NCBI RefSeq assembly: GCF_938010505.1
Contig: NZ_CALLVP010000101.1
Span: 1-24,472 of the forward strand
Length of the DNA: 24,472 nucleotides
From: an uncultured Veillonella sp.
GTDB lineage: Bacteria > Bacillota > Negativicutes > Veillonellales > Veillonellaceae
Direction of reading: 5' to 3'
Made by a program: the position numbers and the translations under genes. The notes under the pieces were generated by a model. The model worked only from the letters and a program-made list of their open reading frames with translations. It ran no database searches and was not told the origin of the DNA. Below are positions 16,354-23,980 of this stretch, in pieces; position 1 is the first letter of the stretch, and every line of letters begins with the position of its first letter.

Positions 16354-17994
16354 ATGATTAACAATCACACATTGCGTATAAGCGCGCTATTTCTATTAAC
16401 CGTCCTGAGCTACGGTTTTTATAATGCCTATTTACCGATAACAGATCCGGTGGAGTCCAATTATGTTCTTTCCGCCATAACCATGTTAAAACACAACTCA
16501 TGGATATCCCCCATGATATACGACCAAGTATGGTACGACAAACCGCCGCTCACTTATTGGGCACTTATGATTACGTACAAACTATTTGGCATATCTGACT
16601 TTACATCCCGCATACCTAATACTCTCGTTGCCGGAGCTAGCGTAGCACTCATGTGTCATATAACTTACCGCATATCTAAAAGCACCTTTGCCGGTGTACT
16701 CTGTGCCATTCTATTAATGAGTACACTACAGTTTTGGTATATATCTCATGCAGTTATAACCGATGGATTTCTATTCCTCTTCACCTTAGCTATATTTGGA
16801 TATAGTTATTTAGCTTTTACCAATAATGACAAGTCAGCTATGGTGAAAGCTTACATTGCTGCTGCTTTAGCCGTGATTACAAAAGGACCTATAGGCATTA
16901 TCTTACCCGGCCTGATATTACTGATTTATGTATGCGCGCGCTATTTGGTCCACAGAAAAGACGAAAACTATCAGCTATCAACGGATATTAAACTACTATT
17001 TAATCCCTTAGGACTATTAGCTTTTATAGTGATAGCTAGCCCTTGGTATATTGCTATGCATTCCATTCATGGTGAACAATTTGTTTCTGGCTTCTTAGGT
17101 CTACACAATGTAGATCGAGCCCTTGTATCTGAACATCCTAAATTTAATGTATGGTATTACTATCTATTAATTGTACCCCTTTCACTATTACCATGGACAC
17201 CTGTAATAGTCTATCATTTAAAAGATATTAGCTGGAAAAATGATTTTGATGTATTAGGCATTATATGGTTTATAGTTATCGTTTTCTTCTACTCTCTAGT
17301 AGCTACAAAGTATCTAACCTACACATTACCTGCCGTTATCCCTTGTATAATATGGAGTGCTGTAAAAATTTGTGAGTTAATCACCGATAAAGAGACTGGT
17401 GAATTTACTCAATCATTCAAAAAGTTTAATTATTTAGTTACTCTACCACTAGGCATTTACTACATGATTTTTACATTTGCTACAGCCTTTGATAAAAGTC
17501 TTGATAGTAAACCGTTAATCGTAGGTTCCTTTATTATAGTATGTATGATTTTAATTGGCCGATACTATATAACATCATTTTTTAAACTAGCAATATATGC
17601 TTTAGTTCCACTAATTACTTTATACTCAGCGATTACAATTACAGTACCACCAATATTATTTAATCAATCTGGTTTACAGTTCAGAACGTTCATTGAAGAT
17701 ACATCAAAACCAATATATATATACGGAGCTTACTACACCTCTATTGTATATTATATGGACACGACTCCTACTCAAGTTTTTGTAGATACAACTGATGATC
17801 CACGGTGGACCGAAGGCAAAACATTAATGCCAACAATAACCAAAGAAACATTTTTTAAAGATATAACAAATAATCGAGGCGCCTATGTCATCGTTCCTAA
17901 AAAATATGACAAGGATTTTTCTAATGCATTACCTTATCCAAAGGCAAAATTAGTCAACAAAACAAAACTCGCATCGATTTATAAAGTCCAATAA
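16354..17994 (+). CDS. ArnT-like glycosyltransferase, family 39 (PMT_2)
   Basis: Polytopic inner-membrane glycosyltransferase of the GT-C fold, 546 residues, using a polyprenyl-phosphate sugar. The first external loop carries DPVESNY (31-37), equivalent to the acidic DE..Y motif of PMT/ArnT enzymes, followed by WYDKPPLTYW (60-69), the family hallmark. Later, AVITKGPIGIILPG and KYLTYTLPAVIP also match ArnT-type proteins. About a dozen hydrophobic segments are followed by a C-terminal soluble domain of about 110 residues. The ATG lies five bases after AAGGAG. ArnT adds aminoarabinose to lipid A; the actual donor and acceptor here are unknown and could be lipid A, another surface glycan or protein. 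The gene is oriented against all neighbours, and its coding sequence is visibly more AT-rich than the ribosomal genes, suggesting separate ancestry or low expression. No convincing promoter was found upstream. Confidence 0.85.
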   Translation: MINNHTLRISALFLLTVLSYGFYNAYLPITDPVESNYVLSAITMLKHNSWISPMIYDQVWYDKPPLTYWALMITYKLFGISDFTSRIPNTLVAGASVALMCHITYRISKSTFAGVLCAILLMSTLQFWYISHAVITDGFLFLFTLAIFGYSYLAFTNNDKSAMVKAYIAAALAVITKGPIGIILPGLILLIYVCARYLVHRKDENYQLSTDIKLLFNPLGLLAFIVIASPWYIAMHSIHGEQFVSGFLGLHNVDRALVSEHPKFNVWYYYLLIVPLSLLPWTPVIVYHLKDISWKNDFDVLGIIWFIVIVFFYSLVATKYLTYTLPAVIPCIIWSAVKICELITDKETGEFTQSFKKFNYLVTLPLGIYYMIFTFATAFDKSLDSKPLIVGSFIIVCMILIGRYYITSFFKLAIYALVPLITLYSAITITVPPILFNQSGLQFRTFIEDTSKPIYIYGAYYTSIVYYMDTTPTQVFVDTTDDPRWTEGKTLMPTITKETFFKDITNNRGAYVIVPKKYDKDFSNALPYPKAKLVNKTKLASIYKVQ

Positions 17995-17995
17995 A

Positions 17996-18022
17996 AAAGG
18001 CGTACCCATAGGGTACGCCTTT
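17996..18022. terminator. Bidirectional terminator between the ArnT-like gene and rplL
   Basis: A perfect 12-base-pair inverted repeat: AAAGGCGTACCC (17996-18007), loop ATA, then GGGTACGCCTTT (18011-18022). It starts two bases after the stop codon of the plus-strand gene and ends 14 bases from the rplL stop on the minus strand. A-runs and T-runs on each side fit termination in both directions. It ends the rplJL transcript and so cuts rpoBC off from it. Confidence 0.9.
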
Positions 18023-18035
18023 AATATGTATAAAA

Positions 18036-18404
18036 TTATTTCAATTCTACGGATGCGCCAGCTTCTTCTAATTGAGCTTTCAAAGCTTCAGCAGCTTCAG
18101 CAGCAACACCTTCTTTTACAGGTGCAGGAGCGCCGTCAACGATAGCTTTAGCTTCTTTCAAGCCAAGACCAGTTGCTTCACGAACAACTTTGATTACGTT
18201 GATTTTGGATGCGCCAGCATCTTTCAAGATTACGTCGAAGGAATCTTTAGCAGCGCCGCCTTCAGCACCACCAGCAGCTGCTACAGCTACAGGAGCTGCT
18301 GCAGTTACGCCAAATTCTTCTTCGATTGCTTTTACAAGATCATTAAGTTCAAGAATAGTTGCTTCTTTTAATTCAGCAACGATGTTTTCAATGTTCAATG
18401 CCAT
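18036..18404 (-). CDS. rplL: 50S ribosomal protein L7/L12
   Basis: Stalk protein present in several copies per ribosome that recruits and activates translational GTPases. It has 122 residues with the expected parts: an N-terminal dimerisation helix pair (1-32), an Ala/Gly-rich hinge (about 34-53) and a C-terminal factor-binding domain with VIKVVREATGLGLKEAK. The ATG lies eight bases after GGAGGA. It follows rplJ by 70 bases; that gap contains a small hairpin (cggcc/ggctg in the 18432-18450 area) without a U-run. The terminator just beyond its stop makes it the last gene of its operon. Confidence 0.98.
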   Translation of the reverse strand: MALNIENIVAELKEATILELNDLVKAIEEEFGVTAAAPVAVAAAGGAEGGAAKDSFDVILKDAGASKINVIKVVREATGLGLKEAKAIVDGAPAPVKEGVAAEAAEALKAQLEEAGASVELK

Positions 18405-18474
18405 TTTGAGTATCCTCCATAAATTAGTTTATAGTGCCAGCCTTATGCGGCCGACGAATAATTTGCAGTACTTA

Positions 18475-18972
18475 TTATTCTGCAGGTTTTGCTTCTGCAA
18501 CAGCTTTGACAGCGTATGCAACATTGCGAACAGGAGCTTGCAATACGGAAAGCAACATGGAAAGCATACCTTCGCGGTTTGGAAGAGATGCAATTGCTTT
18601 AACGCCTGCAGCGTCCATAACTTCGCCTTCAACGATACCAGCTTTAACTGTTACAACTTCTTTGTCAGTAGCTTTGATGAATTGTTCGATTACACGAGCA
18701 GGTGCAACAGCATCTTCTTTAGAAGTAGCCAACGCAGTTGGACCCTCTAAATGCTCAGCGAAACCTTCAAGATTCAATTCGTTTGCAGCGATACGAGTCA
18801 AAGTATTTTTGATTACTTTGTATTCAACACCTTCAGCCAACATTTTGCGACGAAGATCAGTTGCTTGCGCAACAGTTAAACCAGAGTAACCAATCAATAC
18901 AGCACCTTTTGCTTCAGAAAGAGTTTCTTTCATTTGAGCAACGATTGCTTTTTTTGATTCAGTGACAGCCAT
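18475..18972 (-). CDS. rplJ: 50S ribosomal protein L10
   Basis: Stalk-base protein that anchors L7/L12 dimers to 23S rRNA, 165 residues. The N-terminal rRNA-binding domain shows GYSGLTVAQATDLRR and KVIKNTLTRIA; the C-terminal helix that binds L12 is present, ending in AVKAVAEAKPAE. The ATG is six bases after AAGGAGGT. Upstream is a structured leader ending in a terminator hairpin, so expression is probably controlled by attenuation through binding of the L10-L12 complex, as known for the L10 leader in other Firmicutes. Confidence 0.98.
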   Translation of the reverse strand: MAVTESKKAIVAQMKETLSEAKGAVLIGYSGLTVAQATDLRRKMLAEGVEYKVIKNTLTRIAANELNLEGFAEHLEGPTALATSKEDAVAPARVIEQFIKATDKEVVTVKAGIVEGEVMDAAGVKAIASLPNREGMLSMLLSVLQAPVRNVAYAVKAVAEAKPAE

Positions 18973-19022
18973 TAGATTACCTCCTTATAGATTTTTTGGT
19001 GCTCTATGTACTATCTTAGCGT

Positions 19023-19055
19023 AAAAAACGACCCCATCGCACGCGATGAGGTCGT
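19023..19055 (-). terminator. Attenuator hairpin upstream of rplJ
   Basis: On the minus strand, ACGACCTCATCG (19055-19044) pairs with CGATGGGGTCGT (19039-19028) around the loop CGTG. This gives 12 pairs with one G-U, followed by TTTTT(T) ending at 19023. It is a complete intrinsic terminator about 50 bases before the rplJ start. Because it lies inside an operon, it most likely acts conditionally as the expression platform of the L10 leader, also setting the rplKA to rplJL ratio. Confidence 0.85.
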
Positions 19056-19130
19056 AACTAGTCCTAGGTTATTCTAGTGTCAGCCTCAGCGGGCGGATTT
19101 TCATCCATTATACATACCAGCCGTCTACAG
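19023..19130 (-). ncRNA. Ribosomal L10 leader (autoregulatory RNA)
   Basis: The rplA-rplJ gap contains, on the minus strand, the pattern GGATGAAAATCCGCC followed by CGCTGAGGCTGACAC. This resembles the conserved core of the Firmicute L10 leader, in which a GAAAA bulge region and a CUGCCGAGG-like element form the L10 binding site. It is followed by a strong terminator hairpin (19028-19055). The known mechanism is that the L10-L12 complex binds the leader and favours termination before rplJ. The assignment is by position, core resemblance and terminator; a covariance-model search was not possible. Confidence 0.7.
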
Positions 19131-19147
19131 CTAAGAGACATATGTGA

Positions 19148-19858
19148 TTATTGCTCTTTTGTTACGTTGCTCAATTTGAACACGTTCAAAGGCACACCAG
19201 GGCCCATTGTAGCGGACAAGGTTACAGATTTAATGTATTGACCTTTAGCTGCTACAGGTTTAGCCTTGATAATAGTATCAACGATTGTACGGTAGTTGTC
19301 AAGTAATTTTTCATCATCGAAAGACGCTTTACCGATGGAGCAAGAGATAATACCTGCTTTATCAGTACGATATTCGATTTTACCAGCTTTGATTTCGTTT
19401 ACTGCACGAGCAACGTCTGGAGTTACTGTACCAACTTTAGGGTTTGGCATCAAGCCTTTAGGACCCAAAATTTTACCAAGACGACCAACTTGACCCATCA
19501 TGTCTGGTGTAGCAACTACTACGTCGAAGTCGCTCCAGCCACCTTGGATTTTAGATACTAACTCTTCAGAACCTACGAAATCTGCGCCAGCTTCTTCAGC
19601 TGCTTTAATATTGTCGCCTTTTGCAAATACAAGAACGCGTTTAGTTTTGCCAGTACCATGAGGCAATACTACTGCACCACGAACTTGTTGATCAGCGTAT
19701 TTAGGGTCGACATTCAAGTTGAAAGCGATTTCAACTGTTTCATCGAAATTTGCAGTTGCAGTTTTCTTAACCAACTCAATTGCTTCTACTGGTTCGTAGA
19801 ATTTACCAGCTTCAATAAGTTTTACTGCTTCAGCGTATTTCTTACCTACTTTTGCCAT
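19148..19858 (-). CDS. rplA: 50S ribosomal protein L1
   Basis: Forms the L1 stalk that guides deacylated tRNA out of the exit site, 236 residues. Conserved stretches include ADQQVRGAVVLPHGTGK and the signature region KILGPKGLMPNPKVGTVT. The C-terminus has the usual SATMGPGVPLN. The ATG lies seven bases after a strong GGAGGA. It follows rplK by 76 bases; that gap holds a hairpin (TTGCGC/GCGCAA around 19906-19922) but no U-run, so transcription probably continues. L1 represses its own operon translation in several bacteria; a target site was not resolved here. Confidence 0.98.
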   Translation of the reverse strand: MAKVGKKYAEAVKLIEAGKFYEPVEAIELVKKTATANFDETVEIAFNLNVDPKYADQQVRGAVVLPHGTGKTKRVLVFAKGDNIKAAEEAGADFVGSEELVSKIQGGWSDFDVVVATPDMMGQVGRLGKILGPKGLMPNPKVGTVTPDVARAVNEIKAGKIEYRTDKAGIISCSIGKASFDDEKLLDNYRTIVDTIIKAKPVAAKGQYIKSVTLSATMGPGVPLNVFKLSNVTKEQ

Positions 19859-19934
19859 TATAATATCCTCCTTATGTGGTCAAACGGGAATTCCCTCCCA
19901 CCGATTTGCGCCTTATGCGCAAGTCGTACGCTTA

Positions 19935-20360
19935 TTAGTCAACGATTTCAATGCCCATGCTGCGAGCAGTACCTTCTACCATGCGCATACCTTGTTCTAC
20001 GGTATTAGCATTCAAGTCAGGCATTTTCAATTCAGCAATTTCACGAACTTTATCGCGACCGACTTTTGCTACTTTATCACGGTTAGGTACACCAGAACCT
20101 TTTGGAATACCTGCAGCTTTTTTCAACAATACTGCAGCTGGTGGAGTCTTAGTGATGAAGTCGAAGCTACGATCTTCATATACGTTAATAACTACTGGGA
20201 TAATCAAGCCAGCTTGTTTAGCAGTACGTTCGTTGAATTCTTTTGTGAAAGCAACGATGTTAACACCTGCTTGACCTAGTGCAGGACCAACTGGTGGTGC
20301 TGGAGTAGCTTTAGCGGCTTCAATTTGTAGTTTTACTTGTTTAACTAATTTCTTAGCCAT
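19935..20360 (-). CDS. rplK: 50S ribosomal protein L11
   Basis: GTPase-centre protein of the 50S subunit, 141 residues and full length. It opens MAKKLVKQVKLQIEAAKATP, has the proline-rich PAPPVGPALGQAGVN stretch typical of the N-terminal domain, and ends GTARSMGIEIVD. The ATG is ten bases after AGGAGG. It is separated from nusG by 101 bases that hold no terminator and no promoter I can defend, so it is probably transcribed from the rpmG promoter. Confidence 0.98.
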   Translation of the reverse strand: MAKKLVKQVKLQIEAAKATPAPPVGPALGQAGVNIVAFTKEFNERTAKQAGLIIPVVINVYEDRSFDFITKTPPAAVLLKKAAGIPKGSGVPNRDKVAKVGRDKVREIAELKMPDLNANTVEQGMRMVEGTARSMGIEIVD

Positions 20361-20461
20361 GGGTAATTAAACCTCCTATGCTTATACTGTGGTGGTAACG
20401 GATATACATCCTCCCACTGGCAACCAAAAGCGATTGCTCTTTTTAGAGTTATATTTATATA

Positions 20462-20998
20462 TTAAAGAGCTTTCTCAACTTGAGAGAACTCTACCTCTAC
20501 CTCGGTATCTCGGTTGAACATTTCCACACTAAGTTTCAATGTTCCTTTATCAGGGTTAAGTTCGGTAATAACACCTAGTTTATCTTCAAAGGCACCGGAC
20601 GTAATGCGAACCGTTTCACCAACTTCTACATCAACGTTGATAGTTGGTTTCTTATCCAAGCCCTGAGACTTAAGTATATGTTCTACTTCGGAATCAGAAA
20701 GTGGAACTGGTTTTGTAGCAGAGCCAACGAAGCCGGTTACACCTGGCGTGTTGCGCACAACATACCAAGAACGGTCGTTAACTTCCATTTCCACCAATAC
20801 ATACCCAGGAAATATCTTACGTTTTACTACTTTTTTAACCCCATCTTTTTCATCTATTTCGTCTTCAAGAGGCACCAAAATTCGGCTGATTACATCTTGT
20901 AGCCCCATAGATTGAACTTTAAGTTCAAGAGTGGTTTTTACTTTATTTTCGTAGCCTGAATAGGTATGAATTACATACCACTTCTTATCTGCTTCCAT
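20462..20998 (-). CDS. nusG: Transcription elongation and antitermination factor NusG
   Basis: RNA polymerase-binding factor that affects pausing, Rho termination and transcription-translation coupling; 178 residues. The NGN domain (about 1-115) starts KKWYVIHTYSGYENKVK and contains FPGYVLVEM and VRNTPGVTGFVG. The KOW domain (about 125-178) has VGETVRITSGAFEDKLGVI. The start ATG is preceded by AAGGGGG, which overlaps the secE stop codon, so translation is probably coupled to secE. No inserted domain is present. Confidence 0.98.
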   Translation of the reverse strand: MEADKKWYVIHTYSGYENKVKTTLELKVQSMGLQDVISRILVPLEDEIDEKDGVKKVVKRKIFPGYVLVEMEVNDRSWYVVRNTPGVTGFVGSATKPVPLSDSEVEHILKSQGLDKKPTINVDVEVGETVRITSGAFEDKLGVITELNPDKGTLKLSVEMFNRDTEVEVEFSQVEKAL

Positions 20999-21010
20999 GT
21001 AATGGCCCCC

Positions 21011-21232
21011 TTATCCAACAAAGTGCAACAACGTATTAAAAAGTTGGGCGAAGAGTCCATCAAGCACAGAAATAATCAAAGCGATGAATATGGTCACTAA
21101 GAATACTACTATTGTGTAGTTGATAAGCTCTTTTTTTGTTGGCCAGACTACTTTTTTTAGTTCAGCTTTCACACCGCGGAAGAATTTTCCAAATCCACCA
21201 CGCTGCTGCACTGCTGAGTTAGACTTTGCCAT
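21011..21232 (-). CDS. secE: Preprotein translocase subunit SecE
   Basis: Small essential subunit of the SecYEG channel that clamps SecY in the inner membrane. It has 73 residues with the single-helix architecture usual in Firmicutes. The amphipathic segment FFRGVKAELKKVVWPTKKEL (18-37) is the conserved SecE motif and is followed by one transmembrane helix at about 39-62. The ribosome binding site GAGGAT lies about 11 bases upstream. It is linked to rpmG (43-base gap) and nusG (12-base gap). Confidence 0.96.
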   Translation of the reverse strand: MAKSNSAVQQRGGFGKFFRGVKAELKKVVWPTKKELINYTIVVFLVTIFIALIISVLDGLFAQLFNTLLHFVG

Positions 21233-21275
21233 TTTGTTTCACATCCTCAAATCAACAGGTAATGAATGATAAGAA

Positions 21276-21425
21276 TTATTTTGTTTCACGGTGTAATGTA
21301 TGTTTACCGCAGAATTTGCAATATTTCATCATTTCAATACGATCAGGATTGTTCTTTTTATTCTTGTTCGTTTGATAGTTGCGTTGTTTGCAATCTGTGC
21401 AAGCTAAAGTAATGGCATTACGCAT
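21276..21425 (-). CDS. rpmG: 50S ribosomal protein L33
   Basis: A 49-residue zinc-type L33. The sequence opens MRNAITLACTDCKQRNY and ends CGKHTLHRETK; C9, C12, C36 and C39 form the zinc-binding set that distinguishes this from zinc-free paralogues. The ATG at 21425 is seven bases after GAGGTG. The position directly upstream of secE-nusG is classic for Firmicutes. It is the first gene after the promoter at 21497-21525. The tRNA-Trp gene sometimes found beside rpmG-secE is absent; the 43-base gap is too short for it. Confidence 0.96.
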   Translation of the reverse strand: MRNAITLACTDCKQRNYQTNKNKKNNPDRIEMMKYCKFCGKHTLHRETK

Positions 21426-21496
21426 CCGGATACACCTCGCTTTATATTTACTAATCTGTCTCTTGTACTCGAAAACGCTCGACTACATACTAAAAA

Positions 21497-21525
21497 ACTA
21501 TATCATACGTAGCAAGCGATGTCAA
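21497..21525 (-). promoter_or_regulatory. Sigma-A promoter of rpmG-secE-nusG-rplKA
   Basis: On the minus strand a perfect TTGACA (21525-21520), a 17-base spacer and TATAGT (21502-21497). The predicted start is near 21490 and gives a leader of about 65 bases to the rpmG ATG. It lies just downstream of the hairpin terminator 21541-21566, so it begins a new transcript after norZ. Confidence 0.8.
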
Positions 21526-21540
21526 GAAATTAAACAACTC

Positions 21541-21566
21541 AAAAAAGCCAGGCACGTATGCCTGAC
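21541..21566 (-). terminator. Intrinsic terminator downstream of norZ
   Basis: On the minus strand, GTCAGGCA (21566-21559) pairs with TGCCTGGC (21554-21547) around the tetraloop TACG. This gives eight pairs including one G-U, then six T residues (21546-21541). It lies 130 bases after the norZ stop. A promoter-like element immediately upstream (21573-21602) means it could also be a promoter-proximal attenuator. Confidence 0.75.
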
Positions 21567-21572
21567 ATGGAT

Positions 21573-21602
21573 AGTATAACAGACAATGGCGCCCCTTGTC
21601 TA
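21573..21602 (-). promoter_or_regulatory. Possible second promoter with dyad in spacer, upstream of rpmG
   Basis: TAGACA (21602-21597), an 18-base spacer and TATACT (21578-21573) on the minus strand. The spacer and -35 hold an inverted repeat, AGACAA-N9-TTGTCT (21581-21601). The predicted start would fall at about 21566, the first base of the terminator hairpin. It may be a regulated upstream promoter for rpmG, the source of a tiny terminated RNA, or a chance match. Confidence 0.35.
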
Positions 21603-21696
21603 CCCAAAGAACGCCATGTCATGTTAGCTTATATGTCTATATTGTATTTAATATTATATTATATTTACATATTTACTATTACTGCTTCGTTTATTA
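21603..21696. other. AT-rich 3' region after norZ
   Basis: About 95 bases of very AT-rich sequence between the norZ stop and the possible promoter at 21573-21602. No coding frame, hairpin with a U-run or repeat worth naming was seen. Confidence 0.5.
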
Positions 21697-23931
21697 CTAT
21701 TTCTTTGTGAAAGTTACTTTCACGATCTGCCAGAAGAAGGCCAATGCCCCCAATATCATGATGGTATCGCCTACCATACGAAGCCAACGTAGATTTTGTA
21801 ACAATGGTTGTTGCATAAACTCTTCGCTGCGAGCGAGCCATAAGCCTTGTGTAACACTTGCCCAACTTTGAATCAAACCAATCGGCAATAGGCTGATAAG
21901 AACCATTAACGCAAGGCCCCAGTTCAATGCCCAGAAGCCGAATTTCATCAATTTGTCGTTGAGTTCCACCTCAGGTCGAATATAACGAGCGATGAGGAAT
22001 ACAAAGCCTAAACTCAAGAACCCGTATACACCGAACAATGCCGTATGAGCATGAACAGCCGTTGTATTTAGACCTTGAATGTAGAACAAGGAAACCGGCA
22101 TATTGATTAAGAAGCCGAAGATACCGGCCCCTACCAAGTTCCAGAAGGACACCGCAATAAAGCAATATACAGGCCATTTTAATCGATGCATCCACGGTGC
22201 ACTATGAAGGCGTGTATAATTTTCAAACGCTTCATAACCTAAGAGTACAAGAGGAACTACTTCCAATGCGGAGAAAGATGCCCCTGTGGCCACGATAGTC
22301 GATGTAACACCGGTGAAATAAAGATGATGGAATGTGCCAGGGATACCGCCGATAAGGTAAATAGCACCGGACGAAATCGCTGCTACGGTACCTGCACGAT
22401 AGGATACGAGACCAAGAGTTACGAAAATAAAGGCCATCAAAGTAGTAGAGAACACTTCAAAGAAGCCTTCTACCCAAAGGTGAATAACCCACCAGCGCCA
22501 GTATTCCATGATCGCCAAGTGGCTATGTTCCCCATAGAAAAGACCCGGTCCATAGAAAATACCGACCATCACAACGGAGAAAATAAAGGCAGCAATGAGG
22601 TTTTTATCCCCTTTATTTTTGAAAGCACCAATGATGCTGCGCACCATAAGCACAAGCCAAAATAGAATGCCGATATATTCGATCCATTGCCATACGCGAC
22701 CCAACTCGATAAACTCATACCCTTGGTGACCCAAGTAGAAGTTTAAGGACGCCGGAATCTCATGCGCAATACCTAAATAAGTACCCGTAAAGGATCCCAC
22801 TACTAACACGACAAGTGCCCAGAATAAAATATCCACGCCCAATTTTTGGAACTTAGGATCTTTACCACCATTAATAATCGGCGCCAAGAATAAACCGGCA
22901 CTCAAGAATGCCATCGCAATCCAGAACAAAGATGCTTGAATATGCCATGTACGAGCAATGGAATATGGGAAATATTGCGCCAACGGAATGCCATAGAAAG
23001 CTTGCCCCTCTACAGTGTAATGCGCAATGATACCGCCCATACCAAGTTGTAGTAAAAATAATGCCAAAATTGTAAATAAATATTTGCCCAAAGACCGTTG
23101 AGACGGTGTGAGATTCAATTTGGAAATCGGATCTTCCGTAGGCGGTGTCAATTCATGTTCATCGCTTTTACGACCGAACGCCCACATCCATACGACAATA
23201 CCGATACCACAAAGTAAAATAATAACACTCACCACAGACCAAACTACGCTTTCCGGTGTCGGATTATGATCTAATAGTGGCTCATGAGGCCAGTTGTTGG
23301 TGTATGTAGCATCTGTACCAGGCCGCTGAGTAGATGCCATCCACGTAGTCCAGAAGAAGAAGCGTGCCATATCAATACGATCTTTTAGTTCCGGCAACGT
23401 ATTATCCTTCATAGCAAAATGTTCGCGCGTTTCGGACAACTTAGGATTATCACCATAAAGCTCAATAAAATATTGTCCTGCTATATTCATCGCTGTAATA
23501 CGTTCCGGCGAAAGCACTACAGTTCCATCTTCACGAACAGCACTGTTGAAATACTCCGCTTTAACCGCTTCTTTAACAGCTGCCTTCTGTGCAGCACCCA
23601 ATTGTTCATAAAGAACACCAAAAGCTTGTTGCGACTTGATATCAAGCATTACGGACACTTCTTTGTGCAACCAATCAGCTGTCCAGTCCGGAGCTTGATA
23701 TGCGCCATGCCCCAACACGGTTCCTACAGATTGACCACCTGTAGATTGCCAAGCCGATTGACCATGTAAGATATCTTCTTTAGTGAACAAGACCTGTCCA
23801 TCTTGAGATACATACGCAGTCGGTACCGGTGGCGCTTGATGATACACATCAGTACCCAGATAGCCAAGAATAGAAAAACCAATAACAAGAACTGCTACCA
23901 CGGCTATCCAATACTTTTTGTATTCACCCAT
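21697..23931 (-). CDS. norZ: Quinol-dependent nitric oxide reductase (qNOR)
   Basis: Membrane enzyme that reduces two NO to N2O with electrons from quinol; in non-denitrifiers it mainly detoxifies NO. It has 744 residues, normal for the single-subunit qNOR made by fusion of NorC-like and NorB-like parts. After one N-terminal helix comes an external domain of about 200 residues with no CxxCH haem c motif, as expected for the quinol type. The NorB-like core keeps the metal ligands: H330 in RTWHIQAS, H484 and E488 in VIHLWVEGFFEV, H535-H536 in GTFHHLYFTG, and H627 and H629 in VHAHTALFG. An in-frame GTG ten codons upstream (23961) is rejected because AAGGAGG lies seven bases before the ATG at 23931. 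It stands alone between tuf and rpmG, each separated by a terminator, and carries an FNR/CRP-type dyad upstream. Confidence 0.95.
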   Translation of the reverse strand: MGEYKKYWIAVVAVLVIGFSILGYLGTDVYHQAPPVPTAYVSQDGQVLFTKEDILHGQSAWQSTGGQSVGTVLGHGAYQAPDWTADWLHKEVSVMLDIKSQQAFGVLYEQLGAAQKAAVKEAVKAEYFNSAVREDGTVVLSPERITAMNIAGQYFIELYGDNPKLSETREHFAMKDNTLPELKDRIDMARFFFWTTWMASTQRPGTDATYTNNWPHEPLLDHNPTPESVVWSVVSVIILLCGIGIVVWMWAFGRKSDEHELTPPTEDPISKLNLTPSQRSLGKYLFTILALFLLQLGMGGIIAHYTVEGQAFYGIPLAQYFPYSIARTWHIQASLFWIAMAFLSAGLFLAPIINGGKDPKFQKLGVDILFWALVVLVVGSFTGTYLGIAHEIPASLNFYLGHQGYEFIELGRVWQWIEYIGILFWLVLMVRSIIGAFKNKGDKNLIAAFIFSVVMVGIFYGPGLFYGEHSHLAIMEYWRWWVIHLWVEGFFEVFSTTLMAFIFVTLGLVSYRAGTVAAISSGAIYLIGGIPGTFHHLYFTGVTSTIVATGASFSALEVVPLVLLGYEAFENYTRLHSAPWMHRLKWPVYCFIAVSFWNLVGAGIFGFLINMPVSLFYIQGLNTTAVHAHTALFGVYGFLSLGFVFLIARYIRPEVELNDKLMKFGFWALNWGLALMVLISLLPIGLIQSWASVTQGLWLARSEEFMQQPLLQNLRWLRMVGDTIMILGALAFFWQIVKVTFTKK

Positions 23932-23959
23932 CACATTACCTCCTTTTCTATAAAAGCAC

Positions 23960-23980
23960 AAAAAGAGAGCCTATGCTCTC
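23960..23980 (-). promoter_or_regulatory. Hairpin with U-run at the 5' end of the norZ transcript
   Basis: On the minus strand, GAGAGC (23980-23975), loop ATAG, GCTCTC (23970-23965), followed by five T residues (23964-23960). It starts about three bases after the transcription start predicted from the -10 at 23990-23995 and ends before the ribosome binding site. It could protect the mRNA 5' end or act as a weak promoter-proximal terminator. The stem is only six pairs. Confidence 0.45.

Noticed and set aside
19107..19112. TATAAT on the minus strand in the rplA-rplJ gap as a separate rplJ promoter
   Set aside because: No acceptable -35 lies 16-18 bases upstream (the best is TTAGCT), and the bases fall within the L10 leader.
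19906..19922. Hairpin TTGCGC/GCGCAA between rplK and rplA as a terminator
   Set aside because: Short stem with no following U-run; more likely an internal mRNA structure.
21233..21275. tRNA-Trp gene between rpmG and secE, as in some Firmicutes
   Set aside because: The gap is only 43 bases and has no cloverleaf.
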